57,367 bases of DNA from Psychromicrobium xiongbiense (GTDB taxonomy: Bacteria; Actinomycetota; Actinomycetes; Actinomycetales; Micrococcaceae), in assembly GCF_030271165.1 (NCBI RefSeq), contig NZ_JASSZH010000026.1:1-57367 (forward strand). The letters run 5' to 3'. Of the stretch, positions 27,286 to 36,742 are shown one piece after another. The notes under the pieces are model-generated. The model worked only from the letters and a program-made list of their open reading frames with translations. It made no database searches and was not told the origin of the DNA. The number at the start of each line of letters is the position of its first letter. Positions within the stretch are counted from its first letter, which is position 1. The translations under genes were made by a program, and so were the position numbers.

Positions 27286-29051
27286 TGGCACACCAGGCCG
27301 TTCCGGCAGTCACGCCCACCGATTCATCGGTGATGACGCATCGACAGATTCTGGAGGCACTCACGGGCCTCCTGGCCGCGCTCTTCACCGCGATCCTGAG
27401 CTCCACCATCGTGGCCAATGCCCTGCCCACCATTATGAGCGATCTCAAGGGGACGCAGACCGATTTTGCCTGGGTCATCACGGCGGCACTGCTGGCCAAC
27501 GCAGCTACGGTGCCGATCTGGGGCAAGCTGGCGGACCTGTTCAATAAGAAGCTCCTGATTCAGCTGAACATCGTGGTCTTTGTGATCGGTTCGGTCTCGG
27601 CCGGGCTGAGCCAGAATATTCCTCTGCTGTTGACCGCTCGGGTGTTGCAGGGCGTTGCCATGGGCGGTCTGACCGCTCTGGCGATGGCGATCATCGGCAG
27701 TATGATCCCCCCGCGTGACCGTGGGCGTTATTCCGGGTACATGGGTGCAACGATGGCCGTGGCTACGGCCGGTGGCCCGCTGTTGGGTGGGCTCATTGTG
27801 GACAGCCCGCTGGGCTGGCGCTGGACCTTCTACCTCTGCGTTCCGCTGGCCATCGTCGCCCTGATTCTGCTGCAGAAGACCCTCAAGATCAGCCATGTTC
27901 GCCGTCACGCCACCATCGACTGGCTCGGTGCACTGCTGCTGGTCTCCGGTGTCTCGATCCTGCTGATCTGGGTCTCCTTTGCCGGAAACCCTGAATACTA
28001 CGACTGGTGGTCCTGGCAGACCGTGGCGCTGGTGGGCTCCGGGGTTGTTTTGCTGGCGGTCATGATCCTGGTGGAATCCAAGGTCTCCCAGCCGATCATT
28101 CCGCTCAAGATCGTGGCCACGCGGACCACCGCCCTGGCCATTCTCGCCTCGGTTGCCGTGGGCATCGCCATGTTCGGCTCCTCGACGTTCCTGGGCCAGT
28201 ATTTCCAGCTTGCCCGGGCAGCCACACCCACCGAAGCCGGCCTGCTGACCTTGCCGATGATCGCCGGCAACCTGATCGGCTCGGTGGTCTCCGGTCAGTT
28301 GATCAGCCGCTTCGGACGCTGGAAGATCTTCCTGATCATCGGCTCGGTGCTGCTGATTGGCGGCCTTGGCCTGACCGGAACCATCAATCACACCACGGAC
28401 CTGTTCCTGGTGGGGGTCTACACCCTGACGCTCGGCCTCGGCCTGGGGCTACTGATGCAGAACCTGGTGCTGGCCGTCCAGAACACCGTCCGGGCACAGG
28501 ACATCGGTTCGGCGAGCTCCTCGGTGGCATTCTTCCGGACCTTCGGCGGTGCCATCGGCGTCTCGGTGCTCGGTGCTGTGCTGGGCAATCGGGTCACTAC
28601 GCTGTCCACCGAGGGGCTCGCTCAGCTCGGCATCCATCAGAAACCCGGCTCCTCCAGTGCCAGTCTGGACCTGAACGACCTGCCCGCCCCCGTGCGCGAT
28701 GTGATCCGGGCAGCCTATGGGGATGCGACGGCGTTGATTTTTATGGTCGCTGCAGTGATCGCAGTGGTGGCGTTAATCTCGGTGCTGTTCATCAAGGAAC
28801 AGGCCCTGCGCCGCACGATCGACCTTAAGGAGCCCGTGGTGACACCGGTCCGGACGGCCGGCGTAGGTTCTGAGGTTTCCAGTAGTGATCTTGCCAGCAG
28901 CGACCTTGACCGCGAATTCGCGCAGCTGCTTGCTGAGGATACGGTGAGTGCCCCGGCCACCTCGGGCCTGCCACTGGTGACGGAGGCGCAGGCCGCACCA
29001 ACGCACCTCGCGGCTGCGCCAAAACGTGGACGCCACGTCGCCGAAGGCTGA
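27285..29051 (+). CDS. MFS drug-efflux transporter, DHA2 (14-helix) type
   Basis: A 588-residue proton-driven exporter of the EmrB/QacA group. Motif C-type and A-type signatures are visible: IVANALPTIMSDL near residue 42, WGKLADLFNKK (motif A, about 85-95), RVLQGVAMGG (motif B) and GPLLGGLIVDSPLGWRW (motif C, near 165-180). About 14 hydrophobic helices run to residue 500. The last 80 residues are a cytosolic tail rich in Ser/Asp/Ala, longer than typical. It follows marR with a one-base overlap. Its substrate is unknown. Confidence 0.92.
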   Translation: MAHQAVPAVTPTDSSVMTHRQILEALTGLLAALFTAILSSTIVANALPTIMSDLKGTQTDFAWVITAALLANAATVPIWGKLADLFNKKLLIQLNIVVFVIGSVSAGLSQNIPLLLTARVLQGVAMGGLTALAMAIIGSMIPPRDRGRYSGYMGATMAVATAGGPLLGGLIVDSPLGWRWTFYLCVPLAIVALILLQKTLKISHVRRHATIDWLGALLLVSGVSILLIWVSFAGNPEYYDWWSWQTVALVGSGVVLLAVMILVESKVSQPIIPLKIVATRTTALAILASVAVGIAMFGSSTFLGQYFQLARAATPTEAGLLTLPMIAGNLIGSVVSGQLISRFGRWKIFLIIGSVLLIGGLGLTGTINHTTDLFLVGVYTLTLGLGLGLLMQNLVLAVQNTVRAQDIGSASSSVAFFRTFGGAIGVSVLGAVLGNRVTTLSTEGLAQLGIHQKPGSSSASLDLNDLPAPVRDVIRAAYGDATALIFMVAAVIAVVALISVLFIKEQALRRTIDLKEPVVTPVRTAGVGSEVSSSDLASSDLDREFAQLLAEDTVSAPATSGLPLVTEAQAAPTHLAAAPKRGRHVAEG

Positions 29052-29062
29052 GTGCCAGACGC

Positions 29063-30217
29063 TCAGCCGGTGACGGTACCGAAAGCCAGCCCCAGCAGAT
29101 AGGTCACGGCCGCCGCACCCAGGCCGATGACCAGCTGCCGCACTCCACGAGCCAGGGGTGGGGTGCCGGAGAGCAGGCCCACGATGGCGCCGGTCCCCAC
29201 CAGGGCGAGCCCGACCAGAGCGATGGCAATGCCTACGGCCAGCCACCCGGAGAGGCCGATGATGAAGGGCAGCACCGGGATGACGGCTCCGGAGGCAAAG
29301 AAGCAGAAGCTTGAGGCCGCTGCGCCGAAAGCTGTGCCGACTGTCTCGTGGGCGTCTGCCTCGCCATCGGCCGGGGAAGTGGGATTGAAGGACAGGCTCG
29401 GGTCGCAATCGCAATCGCAGTCGTAGAGGCCCAGACGTTCGGCCGCCCGGTGTTCGGCATCTGCCAGACTCATGCCCCGTGCCCGGTACACCAGCACCAG
29501 TTCGTTGGCATTCAGGTCCAGCGCCTTCGCGGCGGAGAGCGTGATCTGGGTCGGCAGGGTGGCGGTGAGCAACTCGCGCTGCGAGCGTACCGAAACGTAT
29601 TCACCGGCGCCCATCGAGAGGGCTCCGGCCAATAACCCGGCGATGCCGGCCAGTAGCATCGTGTGCGAGCCAGCCCCGGCACCAGCCATGCCCATCAGCA
29701 GCGAGAGGTTGCTCACCAGACCATCGTTGGCTCCGAAGACGGCAGCCCGGAAGGTCCCGGAGAGCCGGTTGCGGCCGCGGGTGGCCAGTGCGCGGATCAC
29801 CTCTTCGTGAATGGCCTCATCGGCGGCCATCGTCTCGGTGGCATCACTGTCTGTGGCGTAGGGGGAGCGGGACTCGGCGCGCTGGGCCAGAGCGAGAACG
29901 AAGACCGAGCCGAAGTTCCGGGCAAAGAATCCCAGCAAGCGGTTGTTGAGGGAGGCCTTGCGGGTAGTGCTGGCGTGCGGGCCGAGAAGAGCGAGCCAGT
30001 GATGCTCGTGGCGACCTTCCGCCTCCGCGAGGGCCAGCAGAATCTCGCGTTCCTCGCCACTGCGACGCTCGGCCAGTGCCCGGTACACGGCGGCCTCGGC
30101 GCGTTCATCGGCCAGGTAGCCCTGCCATCGCTTGATCTGTGCAGCACTCGGTGGGGCAGAATCTGGCTGGGCTCCGGAGGGTGTCGATGAAGGGTCTGAG
30201 GGCGTGGCGGAAGGCAT
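29063..30217 (-). CDS. MbfA-like iron exporter: rubrerythrin-type domain plus VIT domain
   Basis: A 384-residue fusion. A Ser/Pro-rich N-terminus (1-25) leads to a ferritin-like domain (about 30-145) with DERAEAAVYRALAE, EREILLALAEAEGRHEHHW and the late DEAIHEEVI, giving the Glu/His ligands for a di-iron site. The membrane part is the VIT1/CCC1 family: FGANDGLVSNLSLLMG near 165, ALSMGAGEYVSVRSQREL near 200, and three C-terminal helices. Known relatives (MbfA) export iron under iron or peroxide stress. A DCDCDCD run sits in the cytosolic loop (see findings). AAGGAGA supports ATG 30217 over ATG 30220. It converges on the MFS gene with 11 bases between stops. Confidence 0.9.
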   Translation of the reverse strand: MPSATPSDPSSTPSGAQPDSAPPSAAQIKRWQGYLADERAEAAVYRALAERRSGEEREILLALAEAEGRHEHHWLALLGPHASTTRKASLNNRLLGFFARNFGSVFVLALAQRAESRSPYATDSDATETMAADEAIHEEVIRALATRGRNRLSGTFRAAVFGANDGLVSNLSLLMGMAGAGAGSHTMLLAGIAGLLAGALSMGAGEYVSVRSQRELLTATLPTQITLSAAKALDLNANELVLVYRARGMSLADAEHRAAERLGLYDCDCDCDPSLSFNPTSPADGEADAHETVGTAFGAAASSFCFFASGAVIPVLPFIIGLSGWLAVGIAIALVGLALVGTGAIVGLLSGTPPLARGVRQLVIGLGAAAVTYLLGLAFGTVTG

Positions 30218-30340
30218 CATTCTCCTTGGGTTCGCCTCACTGTATCCGGATTTTTCACGGTTTTTCGGCTGGCACCCCTCGGTTCTCCGCTTCGGTATGC
30301 CTCAACCGCGGCCGTCGTTGGAGCTACCTCCGCCGTCGAC

Positions 30341-32311
30341 TCAGCCGACGTGGACCCAGGGCCGGTGTTCCAGGTCAGGCTCCGCCTCGCGGAGCACCTC
30401 CCGGGTCACCGGCGCGATCTCACCTTCACCGGTGAACAGAAATTTGAGCATATTGGTGACCGGATTGCCCTCGGTCCACCGGAAGTACACATGCGGCATC
30501 AGCCCCGTCGCATCGCGCAGATGCAGCAGCACCGCAGCAATGGTGTTGGGCACGTTGTTGCTGTGCACACTGAGAATCTTGTAACCATGCCGACGCACGC
30601 CCACTACCGTCAGCGCCTGCTCAAAGTCCGAGGAATCGTCCACGCTGACCTCGATGAACATCACCTGGTCCGGATCGGGCAACTGGTTCACCGAGGCCAC
30701 CTGGCGGACCTTGTGACGGTAGGCGGAGGCGCTCGTCCTGCGCGGGTCGTGGGCGATGATCCGCAGCGGACCATCCTCGGTAGCGGCCACCATCTCCAGT
30801 GCGGCGTCATCGAGTCGGATGTGCGTGGAGCGCAATTCAAAGGAGCGTCGCACCCGACTGAGCAGGCTGACCACCAGGATGCCCAGGATGAACAGTGCTG
30901 CAATGCGCAGACCATCCGGGCGCTCAATGGAGTTGGCAACCGTGGTGTACAGGAAGACCACGGAGATGGCGGCGAAGGCGATCATCCGTCCCTTCTGCTT
31001 TTTCCGGCGGCAGGAGATCGTGACCGCCACCGCCGCCGAGGTGATCAGCACCAGCACGCCAGTGGCGTAGGCGCCACCCTGGGCGTTGACGTCGGCATCG
31101 AAGATCAGCGTGATCAGGAAGGCGATGGCGATGAACACCAGCACTAGCGGACGCAGAGCCCGCGCCCAGGCCGGTGCCATGCCGAAGCGCGGCAGGTAGC
31201 GCGGCACCAGATTGAGCAGACCCGCCATGGCGGAGGCTCCGGCGAACCATAGGATGGCGATGGTGCTCAGATCGTAGGCCGTGCCGAATCCGTCGCCCAT
31301 CAGGCCATGGGCCAGGTAGGCCAGTGCACGGCCGTCCGCCTTGCCACCGGACTGGAATTCCTGGGCCGGGATCAGGATGGTGGTGGCGATGCTGGAGGTG
31401 ATCAGGAAGGTGCTCATGATCAGGGCGGCGGTGGTCATGAGGCGGTGGGCGCCACGGATCCGGCCGGTCGGGTTCTCCGGTGTGTCACTGGGATCGCCCT
31501 TGATCTGCGGCATGACCGCCACGCCGGTTTCGAAGCCGGAGAGGCCCAGGGCCAGTTTGGGGAAGACCAGCAGCGCGACGGCCACCAGCATGATCGGGTT
31601 CCCGTGCTGGGTGGTCAGCGCCATCCACCAGTCGTTGACCTGAACGGAGCTGTGGAACGCCTCGACGAGGGCGGCGAACACCACCACGGCGTTGAGCATC
31701 AGGTATACGGAGACCAGCACCAGTGCCACTCCCATAGCCTCTTTGAACCCGCGCAGGAACACGGCGCCGAGCAGAGCGACCAGCACCAGGGTGATCAGCA
31801 GGTTCTGGCCATGCAGAAAGCCGGGAGTGAAGGGGTTTTCCACCACGTGTGCTGCAGCATCTGCGGCGGAGAGAGTAATGGTGATCATGAAGTCGGTCGC
31901 TGCAAATCCGAGCAGTGCGAGCACGAACAACTTGCCCCACCAACGGGGGAACAGACGCTCCAGCATGGCGATGGACCCTTCGCCGCGCGGGCTTTCCCTG
32001 GCCACCCGCCGATAGACCGGCAGTGCGCCCAGGAGTGTCACGGCTACCAGCACGATGGTCGCCAGCGGGGCCAGGACGCCCGCAGCGAGTGCCGCGATGG
32101 CTGGCTGGTAGCCCAGGGTGGAGAAGTAGTCCAGGCCGGTGAGACACATGACGCGCCACCAGGACTGCGGCTTTTCCGCTTCTTCGTGACGCCTGCTGGG
32201 CTTACCGGAAGGCTGGGGCATGCCTTCAAGAAGCCAAATTTTGAAGGCTTCGAGCCCGCGTGCCTTGGGCCGTGAGCCTGGCTCGAACGGCGCTCTGGAC
32301 AAGGAGGTCAC
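30341..32311 (-). CDS. APC-superfamily permease with large cytosolic C-terminal domain
   Basis: A 656-residue transporter. About 12 membrane helices span residues 45-485, starting with the broken-helix segment [19 protein letters not shown], where APC proteins bind substrate. [18 protein letters not shown] near 270 matches the helix 6 region. The C-terminal 165 residues are soluble and end in [13 protein letters not shown]; the pattern is reminiscent of the cytosolic domains of K+ transporters such as KUP or KimA, but I cannot assign it. The substrate may be K+ or an amino acid. GTG 32311 was chosen because AAAGGA lies seven bases upstream; an earlier ATG at 32347 has no RBS. Same strand as the iron exporter, 123 bases apart. 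Confidence 0.8.
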   Translation of the reverse strand: MTSLSRAPFEPGSRPKARGLEAFKIWLLEGMPQPSGKPSRRHEEAEKPQSWWRVMCLTGLDYFSTLGYQPAIAALAAGVLAPLATIVLVAVTLLGALPVYRRVARESPRGEGSIAMLERLFPRWWGKLFVLALLGFAATDFMITITLSAADAAAHVVENPFTPGFLHGQNLLITLVLVALLGAVFLRGFKEAMGVALVLVSVYLMLNAVVVFAALVEAFHSSVQVNDWWMALTTQHGNPIMLVAVALLVFPKLALGLSGFETGVAVMPQIKGDPSDTPENPTGRIRGAHRLMTTAALIMSTFLITSSIATTILIPAQEFQSGGKADGRALAYLAHGLMGDGFGTAYDLSTIAILWFAGASAMAGLLNLVPRYLPRFGMAPAWARALRPLVLVFIAIAFLITLIFDADVNAQGGAYATGVLVLITSAAVAVTISCRRKKQKGRMIAFAAISVVFLYTTVANSIERPDGLRIAALFILGILVVSLLSRVRRSFELRSTHIRLDDAALEMVAATEDGPLRIIAHDPRRTSASAYRHKVRQVASVNQLPDPDQVMFIEVSVDDSSDFEQALTVVGVRRHGYKILSVHSNNVPNTIAAVLLHLRDATGLMPHVYFRWTEGNPVTNMLKFLFTGEGEIAPVTREVLREAEPDLEHRPWVHVG

Positions 32312-32639
32312 GATATTCCTTTCGGTGACTGGTCTGCGGCCAGCCACTGGACTCTAGCATCCGGGATTCCCCCCTCAGGTGGATTTTGACGAAATCTTTA
32401 TGGTGCTGGGGGAGGGACACGTACACATCACAGATAACTGACTGAAGCTGAGTGAAATGCTCTGCTTTGAATCGAAAGGCTCCAGTAGATGCCGAGCCCG
32501 TCGTCGCGCGTCCCGAACCCTGACACAGCTATCCACGTCCTGGAGGAGTAGCCCCATCCCCGGGAGGCCGGAATATTCAGCGATTGCATACCGTTGGATA
32601 GATAGATGCAAACGTATCTTGATGAATGAAGGTGTGGAA
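32312..32639. other. divergent spacer between APC permease and FMN reductase
   Basis: About 330 bases with no convincing gene. It must hold both divergent promoters and the leader of the permease. I looked for c-di-AMP (ydaO-type), M-box and other common riboswitch cores on both strands and found no satisfactory match; isolated fragments such as GACACAGCTATCC on the plus strand lack the rest of the ydaO consensus. The long distance leaves room for an unrecognised leader RNA. Confidence 0.4.
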
Positions 32640-33350
32640 GTGAGCGGGTTGGCAACGGAACGATCCATCGTGGTGATCTCGGCAGGGCTCGGGGCGCCCT
32701 CGTCCAGCCGCCTGCTGGCCGATCAGATGGCGGCAGCGGCCTCGGTGGCCGCCGCGGAGCGTGGGGTGGCTGCGCGACTGACCGTCGTGGAACTGCGCGA
32801 TCTCGCGGTCGACATCGCTCAGTATCTGGTCAGCGGGACGGCAGCCTCAGCCTTGCGGGACGCCTTGCGTGCCGTAGAGCAGGCCGACGGCCTGATCGTG
32901 GTGACCCCGGTGTATTCCGCTTCCTACAGCGGCTTGTTCAAGTCCTTCTTTGACCTGATCGACCCGGTCTCGCTGCACGACGTGCCGGTGCTGCTGGGAG
33001 CCACCGGTGGTTCCATGCGGCACTCCCTGGTGCTTGACCACGCGCTGCGACCCTTGTTCAGTTACCTGCGCGCCGCCATTACGCCGACCGGTATCTATGC
33101 CGGTCCGGATGACTGGGCGGCCAGCGACTGGGCGGCCAGCTCCCACGGCCAGTCTGAGCTCGATTCGGAGCTGAGTCAACGGGTCGTCCGCGGTGCTCAG
33201 GAATTCGCCCAGGCGATGGCGCACCGACCGGTCCGCAGCCCGAGGGCACTGCTCGCGCTGCCTGCGGCAGCGGCGGAGCCCGTGGAGCAACCTCCCGCGC
33301 GGCGCCAGGCCACGGAGCGGCTGTCCAACGGGCTGCAGGCCACCGCCTGA
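32640..33350 (+). CDS. NAD(P)H-dependent FMN reductase, CE1759-like
   Basis: A 236-residue flavodoxin-fold reductase that reduces free FMN with NAD(P)H. The phosphate loop SAGLGAPSSSRLLADQM and the flavin-contact motif VVTPVYSASYSGLFKSFFDLI are clear. The middle part, VPVLLGATGGSMRHSLVLDHALRPLFSYLRA, fits the group that usually supplies FMNH2 to a luciferase-like monooxygenase; no such partner lies nearby. A 15-bp duplication gives DWAASDWAAS. The last 45 residues are a Pro/Ala/Arg-rich tail. GTG 32640 has GAAGG seven bases upstream; ATG 32622 would add six residues. Confidence 0.82.
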   Translation: MSGLATERSIVVISAGLGAPSSSRLLADQMAAAASVAAAERGVAARLTVVELRDLAVDIAQYLVSGTAASALRDALRAVEQADGLIVVTPVYSASYSGLFKSFFDLIDPVSLHDVPVLLGATGGSMRHSLVLDHALRPLFSYLRAAITPTGIYAGPDDWAASDWAASSHGQSELDSELSQRVVRGAQEFAQAMAHRPVRSPRALLALPAAAAEPVEQPPARRQATERLSNGLQATA

Positions 33351-33353
33351 GTG

Positions 33354-33767
33354 TTATTTCCGCTTGCCCCGGTCCAGCAGCAACGCCAGGCCGATGGCCA
33401 ACAGCCAGAAGTCCTTGGCCATGGCGGTTCCCGCCGCTGTGGGGCGAATGCCATCCGGCTTGGTCAGGCCCGGGGTCTTGAGATACAGGTACACCATGCC
33501 GGAGGCAAAGCCGGTCAGCGCCAGCCCGGCCAGTCGGCTCGGAATGAACGGCAGCAGCAGGGCCGAGCCCACGCCCAGCTCGGCATAGCTGAGATAGCGG
33601 CCAAAGCGCTCCGGTTCCAGGGACTTCAGCTGAGGGAAGGCATTGAGTGCCAGCTGCTGCAGATGTTCCGCACTGGCCTCATCCAGCGAGAGCTTGCCCG
33701 CACCGGAGTTCAGGATGAAGGCGCCGCTGGCGAGTCGAAGGGCCAGGTGGCTGAGTCGGGGTGCCAT
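33354..33767 (-). CDS. DoxX-like small membrane protein
   Basis: A 137-residue protein with four hydrophobic helices. The pattern MAPRLSHLALRLASGAFILNSGAGKL, FGRYLSYAELGVGSALLLPFIPSRLAGLAL and the C-terminal DFWLLAIGLALLLDRGKRK resembles DoxX/DUF4267-type quinone-linked membrane proteins. AAAGGAAG precedes the ATG. It converges on the FMN reductase with three bases between stops. Its role is unknown; in some actinobacteria DoxX-like proteins act with thiol-redox or oxidative-stress partners. Confidence 0.7.
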   Translation of the reverse strand: MAPRLSHLALRLASGAFILNSGAGKLSLDEASAEHLQQLALNAFPQLKSLEPERFGRYLSYAELGVGSALLLPFIPSRLAGLALTGFASGMVYLYLKTPGLTKPDGIRPTAAGTAMAKDFWLLAIGLALLLDRGKRK

Positions 33768-33795
33768 GGTCTTCCTTTCAGTAGATACTGCGAAC

Positions 33796-34938
33796 CTACC
33801 GTTTCATCGACTCGCGGCCAAGGGCACCTTTCCGGGTGACTTCCTGGTAATGCTCGATGAGCTGGCCACAGACCGCCGTCCAGGTGCGCCCCTGAACCGA
33901 GGCATGGGCGGCATGGGCAAAGGCGGCGCGCTTGGCGTCATCGCCCGCCAGATCCTGGACATAGGCTCGGAGCTCGGCGAGATTCCCGGGCGTGTACAGC
34001 CAGCCCGTGCGTGAATTGTCCACCAGATCCAGCGGGCCGCCGCGGCCCGTCGCGACCACCGGAACGCCTGAGGCCATCGCCTCCTGGATGGTCTGGCAGA
34101 AGGTTTCGAATTCGCCGGGGTGGACAAAGAGATCGAAGTCCGCCATGGCGTGTGCCAATTCCTCGCCGCCCAGGAACCCGGCGAAGTACGCCTGGGGGAG
34201 CTGAGCCTCCAGCTGGGCTCGCAGCGGGCCGTCGCCGATGATGACAAGCCGCGTCCCCGGCAGATCAGCCAACACGGCCAGGTCCTCCACCTGCTTTTCG
34301 GCAGCCAGCCGCCCCACATAGCCGATCAGCGTCCGGCCCTCGGCTTGCGCGGCCCGGCGTAGTACGCCATTGCGCTTGGTCGGATGGAAACGTACGGTGT
34401 CCACGCCGCGTCGCCACAACTGCACCCGCGGAATCCCGTGCCCCCGGAGCTGATTGAGGGCAAAGCTGGATGGCGCCAGCGTGCGATGGGCGAGCATGTG
34501 GATGTTCTCCACCCGGTTCCAGGCCCAGTTTTCCAGGAAAGGCACACCGTAGCGCGCCGCGTAGGAGGGGACCTCGGTCTGATAGATGGCGACGCTCGGG
34601 ATACCGAGCTGCTCTGCCGCCCGCACGGCACGCCAGCCGAGCTCAAAGGGGGAGGCGAGGTGAACGACGTCCGGGGCAAAATCGATCAGAATCCGTTTGA
34701 TCCGGTGAAGCCAGCCGAAGGCCACCCGCAGGTCCGTATACCCGGCCATGGGCAGCGCCGGAACCCGCAGGATCGGGGTGCCGTGCACAGAGCGGGGGGC
34801 CAGCGGATCCGTGCTGGAGGGCGCGATGACGAGCGCCTGATCCCCGCGGGACTTCAGATGCTCCAGCACTTTCAGCAGGGAGTGGGTGACGCCATTCATA
34901 TTCGGCAAAAACGATTCGGCGAAAATTGCGATCCTCAC
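33796..34938 (-). CDS. GT4 glycosyltransferase, probable GDP-mannose-dependent mannosyltransferase
   Basis: A 380-residue GT-B enzyme. The N-terminus VRIAIFAESFLPNMNGVTHSL is the hallmark of the MgtA/PimB-type alpha-mannosyltransferases that build mannolipids in Actinobacteria. The C-terminal donor domain has GYVGRLAAEKQVEDLA, VIIGDGPLR and the EX7E motif within FETFCQTIQEAMASG. It likely transfers mannose from GDP-mannose to a glycolipid at the membrane's inner face. GTG 34938 was chosen from family alignment; the frame stays open for 73 further codons upstream, overlapping the divergent gene, and these are not family-like. It lies 28 bases downstream of doxX's start on the same strand, likely cotranscribed. 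Confidence 0.87.
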   Translation of the reverse strand: MRIAIFAESFLPNMNGVTHSLLKVLEHLKSRGDQALVIAPSSTDPLAPRSVHGTPILRVPALPMAGYTDLRVAFGWLHRIKRILIDFAPDVVHLASPFELGWRAVRAAEQLGIPSVAIYQTEVPSYAARYGVPFLENWAWNRVENIHMLAHRTLAPSSFALNQLRGHGIPRVQLWRRGVDTVRFHPTKRNGVLRRAAQAEGRTLIGYVGRLAAEKQVEDLAVLADLPGTRLVIIGDGPLRAQLEAQLPQAYFAGFLGGEELAHAMADFDLFVHPGEFETFCQTIQEAMASGVPVVATGRGGPLDLVDNSRTGWLYTPGNLAELRAYVQDLAGDDAKRAAFAHAAHASVQGRTWTAVCGQLIEHYQEVTRKGALGRESMKR

Positions 34939-35113
34939 GCTTCCAGCATCCGCCTGCCGCGTTGATGGCCGGATGCCGCCCGGTGTCGTGTCGCCGAAGT
35001 TCAGGTGAACAACGCGTGGCCGCGGTCCGGTGGACGGGCCCACCGAGGCGGATCCGGCCGTCTGCGGCGAGGCCGCATGGCTGCTTCCGGCTGACATGAC
35101 ACCATGGGGGACG

Positions 35114-36418
35114 ATGAAACTCACCCGTGCACAGGATGGCCAGCGTGGCCTTCCCATGCCTTTATGGCTTCAGGGAGTCTGGGAAGCGATCCAGTTGGGC
35201 GTGCTGACCGCGCTACTGGCTGTGATGCCGCTGGCTGCCGTCTACTTCACCGGCGGCTTCGGCAGCCCGAGCCTTGACGCCACCGCTCGACTCGGTGGTC
35301 AGGCCTGGTTGTTGATCCATGGCGTTCCGCTACAACTGACCTTTCTGGACGGGGCATCCTCCGGGGCGACCCGCACCGGAATGCTCACCCTCATCCCCTT
35401 GGCCTTCACGGTGATCCCCTTCGTATTGGCCCTGCGTGCCGGTCGTCGGCTGGCCAGGGCCTCCTATACCGATCAGCTGTGGCAGGCTCTGCTGGGGACT
35501 GCCGTGGTCTACGCTGCCCTGGGCCTGGCCACCGGTTACCTGTGCAAAACACCCCAGGTCTCGGCATCGCTGGTGGCGGCGTCGCTGGTTCCGCTGATTC
35601 CGGTGGGCCTCGGACTGGTCTTCGGGGCGCGGAGGGAAGCGGGGAGCTGGGGCAGGCTGGTCGGCTTCGACCGGGCAGCCTGGATCGCACGCACCGGGCA
35701 GACCTCGCGCTGGGCGGGTTCCTATGCCTGGGCCGTGATGAGGTCAGCCGGGGTGGCGGTCATCATCGCCCTGGGGCTGGCAAGTCTGCTATTCGCCGTG
35801 AATCTGGCCCTGCACTGGGCCGAGGTGGTGGCAGTTTATGAAGGACTGCGTGCCGGTCCGGTGGGCGGTGCCGCTCTGACCGTTGCTCAGCTGGGCTACC
35901 TGCCGAATCTGGCGGTGTGGACGCTGGCCTGGTCCAGTGGTTCCGGCTTTGCCCTGGGCATCGGATCCACCGTGGGCCCGCTGGCCACTTCGGTGGCCCC
36001 GGTGCCGGCGATCCCGCTGCTGGGTGCACTGCCGGTGGGGCAGCTGAGCTGGGGCGTGGCTGCGATGGCGATTCCCGTGCTGGCCGGGGTGCTGGCGGGG
36101 TGGTGGTTCCTGCGTGAGGGGGAGAATCATCTGGAGGAATGGCTGCACCTGCGGTTGCGCGAATCCTGGCTGGCCACCGGTCTTTCCACTCTGGCGCTCG
36201 CCGTCTGCACCGGAGCCGCTGCGGGCGTCATCGGCGGGGTCCTGGCCTGGCTCTCGGGTGGCTCGGTGGGAGTCGGACGGCTGACCGAGATCGGCCCTGA
36301 TCCACTGACGACGGCGGCCTGGCTGGCTGCGGAGGTGGCCGTCGGTGTGCTGATCGGTCACTCGGCGGCTCCGTGGCTGGAAGCTCCCCGCGGGGATTCC
36401 AGCACTGAGGATCACTAA
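35114..36418 (+). CDS. DUF6350 / PerM-like polytopic membrane protein
   Basis: A 434-residue protein with ten or more hydrophobic helices and almost no soluble part. Its order ahead of purN and purH, on the same strand, is that of mycobacterial perM, an integral membrane protein linked to cell division; the identification rests on this synteny and the general build. ATG 35114 follows GGGGGA closely; an ATG at 35096 is an alternative with no RBS. The gene is divergent from the mannosyltransferase. Its stop codon abuts the 54-bp tandem repeats. Confidence 0.75.
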   Translation: MKLTRAQDGQRGLPMPLWLQGVWEAIQLGVLTALLAVMPLAAVYFTGGFGSPSLDATARLGGQAWLLIHGVPLQLTFLDGASSGATRTGMLTLIPLAFTVIPFVLALRAGRRLARASYTDQLWQALLGTAVVYAALGLATGYLCKTPQVSASLVAASLVPLIPVGLGLVFGARREAGSWGRLVGFDRAAWIARTGQTSRWAGSYAWAVMRSAGVAVIIALGLASLLFAVNLALHWAEVVAVYEGLRAGPVGGAALTVAQLGYLPNLAVWTLAWSSGSGFALGIGSTVGPLATSVAPVPAIPLLGALPVGQLSWGVAAMAIPVLAGVLAGWWFLREGENHLEEWLHLRLRESWLATGLSTLALAVCTGAAAGVIGGVLAWLSGGSVGVGRLTEIGPDPLTTAAWLAAEVAVGVLIGHSAAPWLEAPRGDSSTEDH

Positions 36419-36742
36419 CGCCTAACGCGCTCCCAGCCTTCGCAGGCTCAGGCCGGGGCCCTCCCGCGGTAGCGCCTAACGCGCTCCCAGCCTTCGCAGG
36501 CTCAGGCCGGGGCCCTCCCGCGGTAGCGCCTAACGCGCTCCCAGCCTTCGCAGGCTCAGGCCGGGGCCCTCCCGCGGTAGCGCCTAACGCGCTCCCAGCC
36601 TTCGCAGGCTCAGGCCGGGGCCCTCCCGCGGTAGCGCCTAACGCGCTCCCAGCCTTCGCAGGCTCAGGCCGGGGCCCTCCCGCGTTAGCGCCTAACGCGC
36701 TCCCAGCCTTCGCAGGCTCAGGCCGAGGCCCTCCCGCGTTAG
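36419..36742 (+). repeat. six tandem copies of a 54-bp unit between perM-like gene and purN
   Basis: Units start at 36419, 36473, 36527, 36581, 36635 and 36689. Units 1-4 are identical as read. Unit 5 ends CGCGTTAG instead of CGCGGTAG; unit 6 has the same change and GGCCGAGG for GGCCGGGG. Inside each unit are the stem-loop AGCCT-TCGC-AGGCT and the palindromic GGCCGGGGCC. Across unit junctions CGCG(G/T)TAG faces CTAACGCG over a CGC loop. The last unit plus one base has perfect 9-bp ends, CCTAACGCG at 36691 and CGCGTTAGG at 36735. The array fills the whole gap from the stop codon to ten bases before purN. Confidence 0.97.

Noticed and set aside
32312..32639. c-di-AMP (ydaO-type) riboswitch
   Set aside because: Only a fragment resembling the GACAGCTA segment is present, on the wrong strand for the permease and without the G-rich cores.
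36419..36742. CRISPR array
   Set aside because: The 54-bp units are joined head to tail with no variable spacers, and no cas gene is present.
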